In this document: positions 45,041 to 53,094 of the stretch, piece by piece | Position numbering within the stretch: position 1 is the first letter of the stretch | How the letters are laid out: each line of letters opens with the position of its first letter | The notes under the pieces: generated by a model | What the model saw: only the letters and a program-made list of their open reading frames with translations | Databases searched by the model: none | What the model was told of the DNA's origin: nothing | DNA from: an uncultured Bacteroidales bacterium | GTDB lineage: Bacteria; Bacteroidota; Bacteroidia; Bacteroidales; WCHB1-69 | Assembly: GCA_946413585.1 (NCBI GenBank) | Contig: CAMKLG010000003.1 | Span: forward strand, 1-64,000 | DNA: 64,000 nt | Reading direction: 5' to 3' | Translations under genes and position numbers: made by a program

Positions 45041-46008
45041 ACCATCATATTTTTCGACTCCAATCGGAAGCGGACTTCGAGCAAACCGCCTTACGGGTTT
45101 TCCGTTTTCAATATGCCCAAAACCCCGTCTATCGTGCCTATTGCCAACACCTTAATATTGACAAGAAAAAGGTAACGTCTTTGTCTGACATTCCGTTTCT
45201 GCCTATTTCATTCTTCAAAACCCACGAAGTGAAGACCTCGGTTTTCACTCCAACGCTTACTTTTCGCAGTAGCGGAACCACGGGCATGCAACATTCACAG
45301 CATCTCATTAAAGATGAGCTTCTCTATCGCCGGAGCTTGCTCAACAGTTTCCGTTATTTCTATGGAAAACCATCGGAATACACTTTTTTAGCATTGTTAC
45401 CCAACTATTTAGAGCAGAAAAACTCCTCCCTAATCTATATGATGGAAGTGCTGATGCATAAATCAGGTGCAAAAGACAATGGCTATTTCCTTTATAATCA
45501 TGAAGATCTGTACCAAAAGCTAATCCAACTCCGTGATAATCAACAAAAAACAATACTTTGGGGCGTAACATTCGCCCTACTGGACTTCGCCGACCATTAC
45601 CAATTGGATTTCCCTGAACTAATTGTATTTGAGACCGGAGGCATGAAGGGGCGGCGCAAAGAGATGGTGAAAGAGGAACTTTACGACATCTTGAAACGTG
45701 CTTTCGGCGTACCCGGGATCCACTCCGAATATGGCATGTGCGAGTTGCTTTCGCAAGCCTACAGCAAAGGAGACAATGTGTTCACCACACCGCCATGGAT
45801 GCGTCTGCGCCTGCGTAACGAAAAAGACCCACTGGACGGTTCGGATTCCGTCAACACGGGCGTTATCAACGTCATCGATTTGGCCAATCTATACAGCTGT
45901 ACGTTTATTGCTACGGAAGACCTTGGCCGCCGTCACCCCAATGGAATGGAGGTGTTAGGTCGTTTGGACCATTCCCAATTGCGCGGCTGCAACCTCATGG
46001 TATGGTAA
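45028..46008 (+). CDS. LuxE/PaaK-family acyl-protein synthetase-like protein
   Basis: A 326-residue adenylating-fold protein of the LuxE family. FRSSGTTGMQHSQH is the ATP/phosphate motif; FETGGMKGRRKEMVKEELYD and HSEYGMCELLSQAY continue the fold, and ATEDLGRRHPNG the hinge. LuxE activates fatty acids for aldehyde synthesis in light-emitting bacteria; here no luxCDAB is present, so the acyl substrate and acceptor are open. Overlap with gldD suggests a shared operon, perhaps linked to acylation of surface proteins, but that is inference. Confidence 0.88.
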   Translation: MEALNHHIFRLQSEADFEQTALRVFRFQYAQNPVYRAYCQHLNIDKKKVTSLSDIPFLPISFFKTHEVKTSVFTPTLTFRSSGTTGMQHSQHLIKDELLYRRSLLNSFRYFYGKPSEYTFLALLPNYLEQKNSSLIYMMEVLMHKSGAKDNGYFLYNHEDLYQKLIQLRDNQQKTILWGVTFALLDFADHYQLDFPELIVFETGGMKGRRKEMVKEELYDILKRAFGVPGIHSEYGMCELLSQAYSKGDNVFTTPPWMRLRLRNEKDPLDGSDSVNTGVINVIDLANLYSCTFIATEDLGRRHPNGMEVLGRLDHSQLRGCNLMVW

Positions 46009-46024
46009 TGTGTCCATATTTTTG

Positions 46025-46033
46025 TACATTTGC
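46025..46033 (+). promoter_or_regulatory. -7 box TACATTTGC for the FMN-binding protein gene
   Basis: Consensus match, 70 bases before the ATG at 46104, overlapping the end of the LuxE-like gene region. Confidence 0.5.
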
Positions 46034-46103
46034 GCCTCTTTTTAATCGCCATAAAAATGGCATTAATTCATTAATAAACAAACGATTAATCAAACAAAAA
46101 AAA

Positions 46104-46508
46104 ATGAAAAAAGGAATCATCGCAGTCATCGCTGTACTAACGGTAATCGCGGTTGTGTTCATTTGCGCCACCACCGCTAATGATAAGGTTATGACGAAAA
46201 AAGACGGCGTTTATATCGTGAACACCACCACTTTAACCCAAAATGTGCAAGGCTACAACGGTCCTACTCCGCTGAACATCTACATCAAAAACGACAAAAT
46301 CCAGAAAATCGAAGCTTTGCCAAACGATGAGACACCCGGGTTCTTCGAAAGAGTGAAAGCCAACTTGCTAAACCAATGGAACGGCATGACCGTAAAGCAA
46401 GCTTCCGAAGCCAAGGTAGATGTGGTCACGGGCGCAACATATTCCTCCAATGCGGTGAAAGAGAACGTCCGCGTGGGATTGGAGTATTACAAAAAGCATA
46501 AGAAGTAG
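46104..46508 (+). CDS. FMN-binding domain protein
   Basis: A 134-residue exported protein with an N-terminal membrane helix (IIAVIAVLTVIAVVFICATT). The FMN_bind domain has NIYIKNDKIQKIEALPNDETPGFFERV and DVVTGATYSSNAV, which matches the S/T-GAT-x-T/S motif that links FMN by phosphoester in RnfG/NqrC proteins. It probably carries a redox flavin on the outer side of the inner membrane. No Rnf or Nqr genes are adjacent. The open frame extends to 46002 but homologues start at the hydrophobic helix. Confidence 0.88.
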   Translation: MKKGIIAVIAVLTVIAVVFICATTANDKVMTKKDGVYIVNTTTLTQNVQGYNGPTPLNIYIKNDKIQKIEALPNDETPGFFERVKANLLNQWNGMTVKQASEAKVDVVTGATYSSNAVKENVRVGLEYYKKHKK

Positions 46509-46546
46509 GGAATAGGGAATAGGGAATAGGGAGTAGGGAATAGGAA
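46506..46546. repeat. Tandem GGGAATA heptamer repeat
   Basis: Five copies of a 7-base unit (GGGAATA, one GGGAGTA) follow the stop codon of the FMN-binding gene. Confidence 0.85.
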
Positions 46547-46556
46547 AATAATTAGT

Positions 46557-47858
46557 ATGATGTATAAAAGATGCATTTGTATTGCAGGGATGTGGATGCT
46601 GGTGTTTATGGCGGCAGGGGTTGCTTTTGCGCAATCGCGCGATACCATCCGTATGATGCAATACAACCTGATGAACTATACCAACACTTCCGGCGTATCA
46701 GACTGCAACAGCACAACCAACAACTTGGATAGTAAGGACGCACACCTTAGAACCATTTTCCAGTACGTGAAGCCCGACGTGTTCTGCGTGTGTGAGTTGG
46801 GATCCCACAATCAATACGCCGACCGTTTGTTGGACAACGTCATCAACACAAACGGCATTGACTACTTTAGACACGGTCCTCTGACCAGTTTATCAGGCGG
46901 CTACATCGCCAACATGATTTTCTATGATTCCCGTAAGCTGACCTTGTACAACACCCAAACCATCACCACCGCCTACCGCGACATCAACGGCTACAAATTC
47001 TACTACAATGCTGACAATTTGTCGTCCGGCGACACCGTATTCATGACCTTTTGGATTGCACATCTGAAAGCAGGTTCCTACTCTTCCGACGCGAGTGCCC
47101 GCTTGACGCAAGTGCAACGGTTGATGAACAAACTCACACAATTGGGCGACCCTGGCAACACCTTTTTCTCCGGCGACTTCAACTTATACGACAGCGATGA
47201 AGCTGCTTATCAAGAACTTACACAATATTCCAACAGCTTGTACCGCTTTTATGACCCCCTTAACAGACCCGGCCGCTGGCACAATAGCGCACAATTCGCT
47301 TCACTGCACACGCAATCCACTCATTCTCAGGATGCTGACTGTTTTTCTGCAGGTGGTTTAGACGACCGCTTCGACTTCATTCTCGTTTCGCCTTCTGTCT
47401 ATTACGGCAGCAACAAAATACACCTAGTTGACGGATCGTATCATGCTTTGGGACAGGACGGTATGCGCTTTAACAGCTCCATCACTTCCCCCTCAAACAA
47501 CTCCATCCCAAGTTATGTTGCCAACGCACTTTATCAACAATCCGACCATCTTCCTGTCATTATGGAAATGACGATTGATGCGCATGTGGGAGTCCCTGAG
47601 TACCCGTCGAAGGTGCTGATAAATGTAGCCAACCCTGTCCGTGACGAGTTGCTCATCGAGATGCAAAACGAAGAAGGTTGTCAATACGACATCAGCATTT
47701 TTACTATGGATGGGCGCTGTGTTGCCCGGCATTCTGAGCAACTAGATGCCGGCAGGCACCGTCTGACTTACCCATTTCATTACCCAAAAGGAATCTATTT
47801 AGTCGTCTTCCGCAATGTGAACGGTCTGAAAATCACGAAGAAAGTGATTTGTAGTTAA
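46557..47858 (+). CDS. Secreted endonuclease/exonuclease/phosphatase-like protein with T9SS sorting domain
   Basis: A 433-residue protein with a signal peptide (AGVAFAQ/S) and an EEP (DNase I-like) fold. MQYNLMNY, CELGSHNQY and FFSGDFNLYDSDEAAY (the metal/Asn region) are present, and SDHLPVIME matches the C-terminal SDH-P motif. Residues about 355-433 are a type A T9SS C-terminal domain, ending YPKGIYLVVFRNVNGLKITKKVICS. It would be exported by T9SS and anchored or released. Nuclease, lipid phosphatase or phosphodiesterase activity is possible. Confidence 0.9.
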   Translation: MMYKRCICIAGMWMLVFMAAGVAFAQSRDTIRMMQYNLMNYTNTSGVSDCNSTTNNLDSKDAHLRTIFQYVKPDVFCVCELGSHNQYADRLLDNVINTNGIDYFRHGPLTSLSGGYIANMIFYDSRKLTLYNTQTITTAYRDINGYKFYYNADNLSSGDTVFMTFWIAHLKAGSYSSDASARLTQVQRLMNKLTQLGDPGNTFFSGDFNLYDSDEAAYQELTQYSNSLYRFYDPLNRPGRWHNSAQFASLHTQSTHSQDADCFSAGGLDDRFDFILVSPSVYYGSNKIHLVDGSYHALGQDGMRFNSSITSPSNNSIPSYVANALYQQSDHLPVIMEMTIDAHVGVPEYPSKVLINVANPVRDELLIEMQNEEGCQYDISIFTMDGRCVARHSEQLDAGRHRLTYPFHYPKGIYLVVFRNVNGLKITKKVICS

Positions 47859-47908
47859 TATTTCGTTCGCAATTTTTACCACTTGAACATTCTCATAAAA
47901 AAAAATTA

Positions 47909-47917
47909 TATTTTTGC
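47909..47917 (+). promoter_or_regulatory. -7 box TATTTTTGC for the DksA-like gene
   Basis: Perfect match about 37 bases upstream of the ATG at 47955. Confidence 0.7.
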
Positions 47918-47954
47918 ACGTTCATTTTATCACCATCAATAATAATAATATAGT

Positions 47955-48341
47955 ATGAGCGAAGTTGTTGTGAACCGTTATTCTGACGAAGATTTAGAAG
48001 AATTCAAAGCTTTAATCGAAAAGAAAATCGAAGAAGCAAGAAAAAACCTCGAAGTATATCAAGAAGCTTATAGCGGTGTCGGCAATGATACAAAAGACAC
48101 TGCTCCGACCTTCAAAAACCTCGAAGAGGGCAACCAAGTGCTTTCTAAAGAGGAGAATGGTCGCCTGATGTCTCGATTATTGAAATACATCTCCAACTTG
48201 GAGGCTGCCTTGGTGCGTATCGAGAATAAGACATACGGCGTGGATCGCATTACGGGCAAACTGATTCCCAAAGAACGCCTGAGAATCGTTCCTCACGCTA
48301 CTTTGGATATCGACACCAAGTTACAAGAGAAGAAAAAGTAG
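47955..48341 (+). CDS. DksA/TraR-family protein lacking zinc-finger cysteines
   Basis: A 128-residue helical protein resembling Bacteroidetes TraR/DksA-like regulators. The N-terminal coiled coil (DLEEFKALIEKKIEEARKNLEVYQEAYSG) and the C-terminal segment (RIENKTYGVDRITGKLIPKERLRIVPHATL) fit. In DksA this segment holds a C4 zinc finger; here no cysteine occurs in the whole protein (the position usually seen as YGIC is YGVD). It may bind RNA polymerase through the secondary channel without zinc. Function is inferred. Confidence 0.85.
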   Translation: MSEVVVNRYSDEDLEEFKALIEKKIEEARKNLEVYQEAYSGVGNDTKDTAPTFKNLEEGNQVLSKEENGRLMSRLLKYISNLEAALVRIENKTYGVDRITGKLIPKERLRIVPHATLDIDTKLQEKKK

Positions 48342-48372
48342 TCTTACCACACGCCAAAAAGGACATTTTATG

Positions 48373-48381
48373 TATCTTTGC
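48373..48381 (+). promoter_or_regulatory. -7 box TATCTTTGC for the fused ABC ATPase
   Basis: Perfect box. Its last base is only 6 bases before the ATG at 48387, so transcription would start at or next to the ATG. Confidence 0.72.
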
Positions 48382-48386
48382 ACGCG

Positions 48387-50126
48387 ATGAGTCCTTTGCT
48401 GAAAATAGAAGATTTGTCGCTAGAATTGCGGCGTGATACAAATTGGAATCCCATTCTGCATCATATCAATTTCTCCCTCAACGAGGGGGAAACATTGGGA
48501 ATTGTCGGTGAATCGGGGTCTGGGAAATCGGTGACAGCTCTTTCCGTCATGCGACTGCTGAATTCCAAAATCGCCCGATATCCTTCAGGACATATTTATT
48601 TTCGCGCCCAAAACGATGATAAAGTTCCGCCGTTGGACATTCTTCAGGCACCCGAATCGGTCATGCAAACGCTTCGGGGCAACCAAATCGGCATGATTTT
48701 CCAAGAGCCGATGACCTCGCTGAATCCCGTCATCCGTTGTGGAGAGCAAATCACCGAGCAGATTCTCCTGCACACTAAAGTCTCCGAAAAAGAGGCTAAA
48801 GAGCATGTTCTCAACCTGTTCAACGAAGTGAGACTACCCCGCCCTACCCAGATCTTCGACTCCTACCCGCACGAACTTTCTGGCGGACAGAAGCAGCGCA
48901 TCATGATTGCCATGGCCATGAGCTGCCATCCGAAATTGCTCATCGCTGACGAACCGACCACCGCTTTAGATGTCACCATCCAAAAGAACATTCTGGAACT
49001 AATTCGCAATTTACAACAGAAACACGGCATGAGCGTGCTGTTCATCACCCACGACTTGGGCGTGATGGCGGAGATTGCAGATCGCACCATCGTAATGTAC
49101 AAAGGTGAAATCACGGAAGAAAACAGTGTAAGGAACATCTTTTTGAGCCCACAACATCCTTATACAAAGCAACTTATCGCTTGCCGTCCCTCCATGACCC
49201 AGCGGCTCCGTAAGCTACCGCAAGTGTCTGATTTTGCGGATAATAAGGAGTCTGAGATGAAGGAAATACTTGATAAACTGGTTGTTACTCCCAACGAGCG
49301 CCACATCGCCCATCAGAAACTCTACTCCAACGACCACATCATCACCATCAAAAATCTGAACAAGTTCTATAAGGTTCGGAAACGCAAACTTTTCGAAAAG
49401 CAGCAGTATTTCCAAGCCCTAAACGACATAAACTTAGATATTTACGAAGGTGAGACATTAGGATTAGTCGGTGAGTCCGGCTGCGGGAAAACCACTTTGG
49501 GACGATCCATGTTGCGTTTAATCGAGCCCACTTCTGGAGAGGTGCGTTTTCGTGGAAAGAATCTCGTCGAACTGCCTTTATCAGAGATGCGCAAAATGCG
49601 CAAAGAGATGCAAATCATCCTCCAAGACCCCTACTCTTCTCTCAACCAACGACTTACCATTGGAGAAGCCTTGATGGAACCGATGCGCGTTCACAATCTC
49701 TTGCAAAACGACAAAGAGCGCAAAAAGCGTGTTATTGAACTTTTGGAACGTGTAAGTCTCGATGAATCACATTTTTACAGATACCCGCACGAGTTTTCCG
49801 GTGGTCAACGACAGCGCATCGCCATCGCTCGCGCCCTAGCCGTGAACCCGAAATTCATCATCTGCGACGAATCGGTGTCTGCACTCGATGTCTCCGTGCA
49901 GGCTCAAGTCCTGAACCTTCTCAACGAGCTTAAAGCCGAATACAAGTTCACTTACATCTTCATCTCGCACGACTTTTCGGTCGTAAAGTTCATGGCCGAC
50001 CGCATCGCAGTGATGCAACAAGGTATCATCGTGGAAAGCGGTGAAGCCGACGCCTTGTGCGCCCATCCACAAACCGACTATGCCAAAAAACTCATCAGTG
50101 CTATCCCCAAAGGAATCGAATGCTAA
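48387..50126 (+). CDS. Oligopeptide/dipeptide ABC transporter, fused two-domain ATP-binding protein (DppD-DppF/YejF-like)
   Basis: A 579-residue protein with two complete ABC cassettes. First: Walker A GESGSGKS, signature LSGGQKQR, Walker B LLIADEPT. Second (after about residue 310): GESGCGKTT, FSGGQRQR, FIICDESVS. Each is followed by an oligopeptide-type C-terminal extension (e.g. NIFLSPQHPYTKQLIACRPS). This fused form of DppD and DppF is common. The permeases and binding protein are not next to it. An in-frame TTG start at 48378 lies in the promoter box, so ATG 48387 is chosen. Confidence 0.94.
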   Translation: MSPLLKIEDLSLELRRDTNWNPILHHINFSLNEGETLGIVGESGSGKSVTALSVMRLLNSKIARYPSGHIYFRAQNDDKVPPLDILQAPESVMQTLRGNQIGMIFQEPMTSLNPVIRCGEQITEQILLHTKVSEKEAKEHVLNLFNEVRLPRPTQIFDSYPHELSGGQKQRIMIAMAMSCHPKLLIADEPTTALDVTIQKNILELIRNLQQKHGMSVLFITHDLGVMAEIADRTIVMYKGEITEENSVRNIFLSPQHPYTKQLIACRPSMTQRLRKLPQVSDFADNKESEMKEILDKLVVTPNERHIAHQKLYSNDHIITIKNLNKFYKVRKRKLFEKQQYFQALNDINLDIYEGETLGLVGESGCGKTTLGRSMLRLIEPTSGEVRFRGKNLVELPLSEMRKMRKEMQIILQDPYSSLNQRLTIGEALMEPMRVHNLLQNDKERKKRVIELLERVSLDESHFYRYPHEFSGGQRQRIAIARALAVNPKFIICDESVSALDVSVQAQVLNLLNELKAEYKFTYIFISHDFSVVKFMADRIAVMQQGIIVESGEADALCAHPQTDYAKKLISAIPKGIEC

Positions 50127-50156
50127 CCAGAAACTTTTTTCTCAACACCCTTCATC

Positions 50157-51068
50157 ATGGAAAAATTCAATAACATCTTAAAACTCATCATCCGCATCGG
50201 AATTGGTGCATTTTTCATCGTATCTGCCATTTTGAAACTGCTGGGATTAGAGCATTTCGAACTCTACATCTACAGTTTCAAGCTCTTCAATTTGACACTT
50301 AGCGGATTAGTAGCCCGAGCCATTATCGCCTCCGAAATTTTGGTCGGCATCTTGCTAATCATCAAAGTGCGATACCGGGAAGCGTGGTGGTTTACTCTAC
50401 TGATGCTCATCGGATTCTCCCTGCTTCTGATTTATGTCATCCTGTTCCGAAACGACAGCAACTGTCACTGTATGGGCGAATTATTCGAAATAAAGCCGTC
50501 CATTTCCCTAATCAAAAACATTGTATCCATCATTTTGTTACTTTTGATTCGTAACGAAGAAGATTACCATTTTCGGGGTCGCATTATCGCGTTGGTGGCA
50601 GCCTTTTTAGCCGCGTTGGTGCCTCCTTTTGTTCTCTTTCCCATCGACAATGTCTATAATGCCTTTTCCAAAGCGGAAATATACGACGAAGCATCCCTTC
50701 ATGCTTTGATGCAAGATTCTGTGATGGTGGATGTTAAGATCGATGAAGGAAACTACATTGTCGGAATTGTATCGTCCGGTTGCGATTTCTGCCGCACCAG
50801 TTGCCTAAAAATGTCCGAAATCGCGGTCAACAACGAATTAGACAACACCCGCATTCTGTATTGGATATGGGGAGACAGCACCTCCAACAAGAAATTCCCT
50901 TCCGAAACCCAGACAGAATCTTTCAAATTTGTCGAAATTAACCCTCTTTCAGCGGTGCGCATCACCAGTTCATTCCCTCTTTACCTCTTTTTCAAGGACG
51001 GAGAAGTCATTAAAACTGCCAATTTGAGACAATTAACGGAAAAAGATGTCAAAAATCATTTGCAATAA
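50157..51068 (+). CDS. DoxX/MauE-like membrane protein with thioredoxin-like C-terminus
   Basis: A 303-residue membrane redox protein. Residues 1-160 have about four helices of the DoxX/MauE type, with a CHCMG loop after helix three. The C-terminal part after another helix (about 185-303) looks thioredoxin-like, with SSGCDFCRTSC in place of the CxxC active site and SFPLYLFFKDGE near its end. Proteins of this group (BT_3928-like) are thought to move electrons or guide disulfide chemistry across the membrane. Homologues are typical of Bacteroidetes. Confidence 0.82.
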   Translation: MEKFNNILKLIIRIGIGAFFIVSAILKLLGLEHFELYIYSFKLFNLTLSGLVARAIIASEILVGILLIIKVRYREAWWFTLLMLIGFSLLLIYVILFRNDSNCHCMGELFEIKPSISLIKNIVSIILLLLIRNEEDYHFRGRIIALVAAFLAALVPPFVLFPIDNVYNAFSKAEIYDEASLHALMQDSVMVDVKIDEGNYIVGIVSSGCDFCRTSCLKMSEIAVNNELDNTRILYWIWGDSTSNKKFPSETQTESFKFVEINPLSAVRITSSFPLYLFFKDGEVIKTANLRQLTEKDVKNHLQ

Positions 51069-51077
51069 TTTTTTTTG

Positions 51078-51086
51078 TATTTTTGC
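51078..51086 (+). promoter_or_regulatory. -7 box TATTTTTGC upstream of the TetR-like gene
   Basis: Perfect box, 91 bases before the ATG at 51178; a second copy-like word TATTTTGC follows at about 51093. Confidence 0.55.
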
Positions 51087-51177
51087 CGAAAATATTTTGC
51101 AAAAATTTGCGTTTAATTGACAAATAAGTTATAATCAGAAAGTGGTCATCCCACTCGGAAATCTCTAAAAATTCATT

Positions 51178-51726
51178 ATGTCTCTATCCGAAAAAAAGAA
51201 ACAAGAACTATTCAGTTACTATTCGAAAAACGGTTTTCAACATCCAACTGAAAAAATAGTGCAAGAGCTAAATATCTGTCACAAAACGTTTTTCAATCGT
51301 TATGGTACCAAAGCCAACTCCATAGAGGTTGCTTGGAAACATTGGCAAAAGATCTGCAAAGAGAAATGGCAAAAGATTCTGGACAACTGCAATCATAGTG
51401 TCGAAGAATTGACGATGACCATTTATCATATAGTGATGACCCAATACGAAGAGCCTCATTACTACGCATACACGAGAGAAAAGCGCAAGTATCTCGAAAA
51501 CGACTCCATTTTCTATAGCTTCATTTACTCCGTTTTAGAAAAGGGGAAACATTGTTTCCATATTCATGAAGACTTGGATTTGGATACGTACACCCCCTAT
51601 CTGCTGAACAATTTGTTTTTGATTGATTCCGATAAAGATCAAAAACCTCAGATAATGCGCTATCTTCTTTATCCTGCCTTAACAGAACGCGGCATGGATT
51701 TGTATATGGAAACACCATTCGTGTAA
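51178..51726 (+). CDS. TetR/AcrR-like transcriptional regulator
   Basis: A 182-residue protein. The N-terminal 55 residues resemble a TetR helix-turn-helix: KKKQELFSYYSKNGFQHPTEKIVQELNICHKTFFNRYGTKANSI, where the F-x-R/H-Y-G/F turn at the end of the second recognition helix is typical. The rest is helical and variable, as expected for the ligand-binding half. The ligand and target are unknown. An unusually long leader (about 90 bases) separates it from its promoter. Confidence 0.72.
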   Translation: MSLSEKKKQELFSYYSKNGFQHPTEKIVQELNICHKTFFNRYGTKANSIEVAWKHWQKICKEKWQKILDNCNHSVEELTMTIYHIVMTQYEEPHYYAYTREKRKYLENDSIFYSFIYSVLEKGKHCFHIHEDLDLDTYTPYLLNNLFLIDSDKDQKPQIMRYLLYPALTERGMDLYMETPFV

Positions 51727-51805
51727 TGGCCGTTATGGCAACGGCTAAAAGCCATCTTTAAACTTTTCCTTTTTCTAAAGGTTATCACATTTCGACTGAA
51801 TTGTG

Positions 51806-51814
51806 TATTTTTGC
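51806..51814 (+). promoter_or_regulatory. -7 box TATTTTTGC for the GATase-like gene
   Basis: Perfect box 18 bases before the ATG at 51833. Confidence 0.7.
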
Positions 51815-51832
51815 TGCCCATTTTGAGAAAAG

Positions 51833-53092
51833 ATGAAAAAGGTTATTTTAATACTAGGGTTTATTCTTTCCGTGATGATCGGAAGGTGCAGTTACTTGCT
51901 GATTCCCATGGACTTAGCTCAGACAAACCATCTGAAAGCCTACGGAATTGCCTATTTCGCGGTGGCTCACCAAATCGATATGAGTTGGTTATTGAACTAC
52001 CGAGGCGGTAGTTTTATGTGCCCCTATAACAGCACATTGGAGAACGAATGCCTAGTTCGTGGTGTATCCTATGAAGTCATCGCGGACATCCAAGCAACGC
52101 AAATCCTCAATGAAATCTCTGTAGTAGAGAACAATATGAACGAGATTCGACTGACCAAAGAGCCGAAAATCGCCGTCTATTCTCCCAAAAACAAGCTTCC
52201 GTGGGACGATGCCGTCACCCTTGTGCTCACCTACGCGGAGATTCCATACACGGTCATCTACGACGAAGAGGTCATCAAAGGGGAATTGCCTAAATACGAC
52301 TGGCTGCACCTGCACCATGAGGATTTTACCGGCCAGTATGGTAAATTCTGGGCAAACTACCGCAATGCCAAATGGTATCAAGATGACGTTAAAGAGAACG
52401 AAGAACGCGCCGCTCAGCTGGGATTCACCAAAGTGTCGCAAATGAAACTCGCTGTGGCCAAAGGAATCCGCGATTTCGTGGCAGGCGGCGGCTACCTCTT
52501 TGCGATGTGCTCTGGTCCAGACAGTTACGACATCGCACTTGCTGCTGAAGGCGTTGACATCTGTGAATCCATGTTCGATGGCGACCCTATGGACCCCCAA
52601 GCACAAAGCAAGCTCAACTACGATAACTGCTTTGCCTTCACTGACTTCAAGATTGAAACGAACCCTTACGTCTATGAGGTCTCTAATATCGATGTGAATC
52701 CGTCGCAACATATTTCCAACAAATCCAACGACTATTTCACGCTGTTCGAGTTCTCTGCCAAATGGGATCCTGTTCCCACTATGCTGTGCCAGAACCACTT
52801 ACAAGTAATTCCAGGTTTTATGGGACAAACCACCGCTTTTCGTAAGGAGTTCATCAAACCTACGGTCACGATTATGGGAGAATGCGCTTTCTTCAACGAG
52901 GCTCGTTATATCCATGGCGAATACGGTAAAGGCACCTGGACTTTCTATTCCGGACACGACCCTGAGGATTACCAACATTTGGTCAACGATGCCCCAACAG
53001 ACCTCAACCTCTTCCCGAACTCCGCAGGATACCGTTTGATTCTCAACAACGTGCTGTTCCCAGCTGCCAAAAAGCAACAACAGAAAACGTAA
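51833..53092 (+). CDS. GATase1-like secreted protein, commonly labelled asparagine synthetase B
   Basis: A 419-residue protein with a signal peptide (ILGFILSVMIGRCSY). It belongs to a Bacteroidetes family marked by LLIPMDLAQTNHLKAYGIAYF, SYEVIAD, KIAVYSPKNKLPWDDAVTLVLTYAEIPY and HLHHEDFTGQYGKFW. The centre looks like a class I GATase/ThuA fold (FVAGGGYLFAMCSG), with a cysteine at the nucleophile-elbow position. Databases often call it asparagine synthetase B, but no synthetase ATP-binding domain is present, so that name is doubtful. True function is unknown. Confidence 0.8.
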   Translation: MKKVILILGFILSVMIGRCSYLLIPMDLAQTNHLKAYGIAYFAVAHQIDMSWLLNYRGGSFMCPYNSTLENECLVRGVSYEVIADIQATQILNEISVVENNMNEIRLTKEPKIAVYSPKNKLPWDDAVTLVLTYAEIPYTVIYDEEVIKGELPKYDWLHLHHEDFTGQYGKFWANYRNAKWYQDDVKENEERAAQLGFTKVSQMKLAVAKGIRDFVAGGGYLFAMCSGPDSYDIALAAEGVDICESMFDGDPMDPQAQSKLNYDNCFAFTDFKIETNPYVYEVSNIDVNPSQHISNKSNDYFTLFEFSAKWDPVPTMLCQNHLQVIPGFMGQTTAFRKEFIKPTVTIMGECAFFNEARYIHGEYGKGTWTFYSGHDPEDYQHLVNDAPTDLNLFPNSAGYRLILNNVLFPAAKKQQQKT

Positions 53093-53094
53093 AA

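Noticed and set aside
45028..46008. Bioluminescence operon
   Set aside because: Only a LuxE-like gene; no luxA, luxB, luxC or luxD; the family is broader than light emission.
46506..46546. Possible CRISPR-like array in GGGAATA repeats
   Set aside because: The unit is only 7 bases with no spacers and no cas genes nearby.
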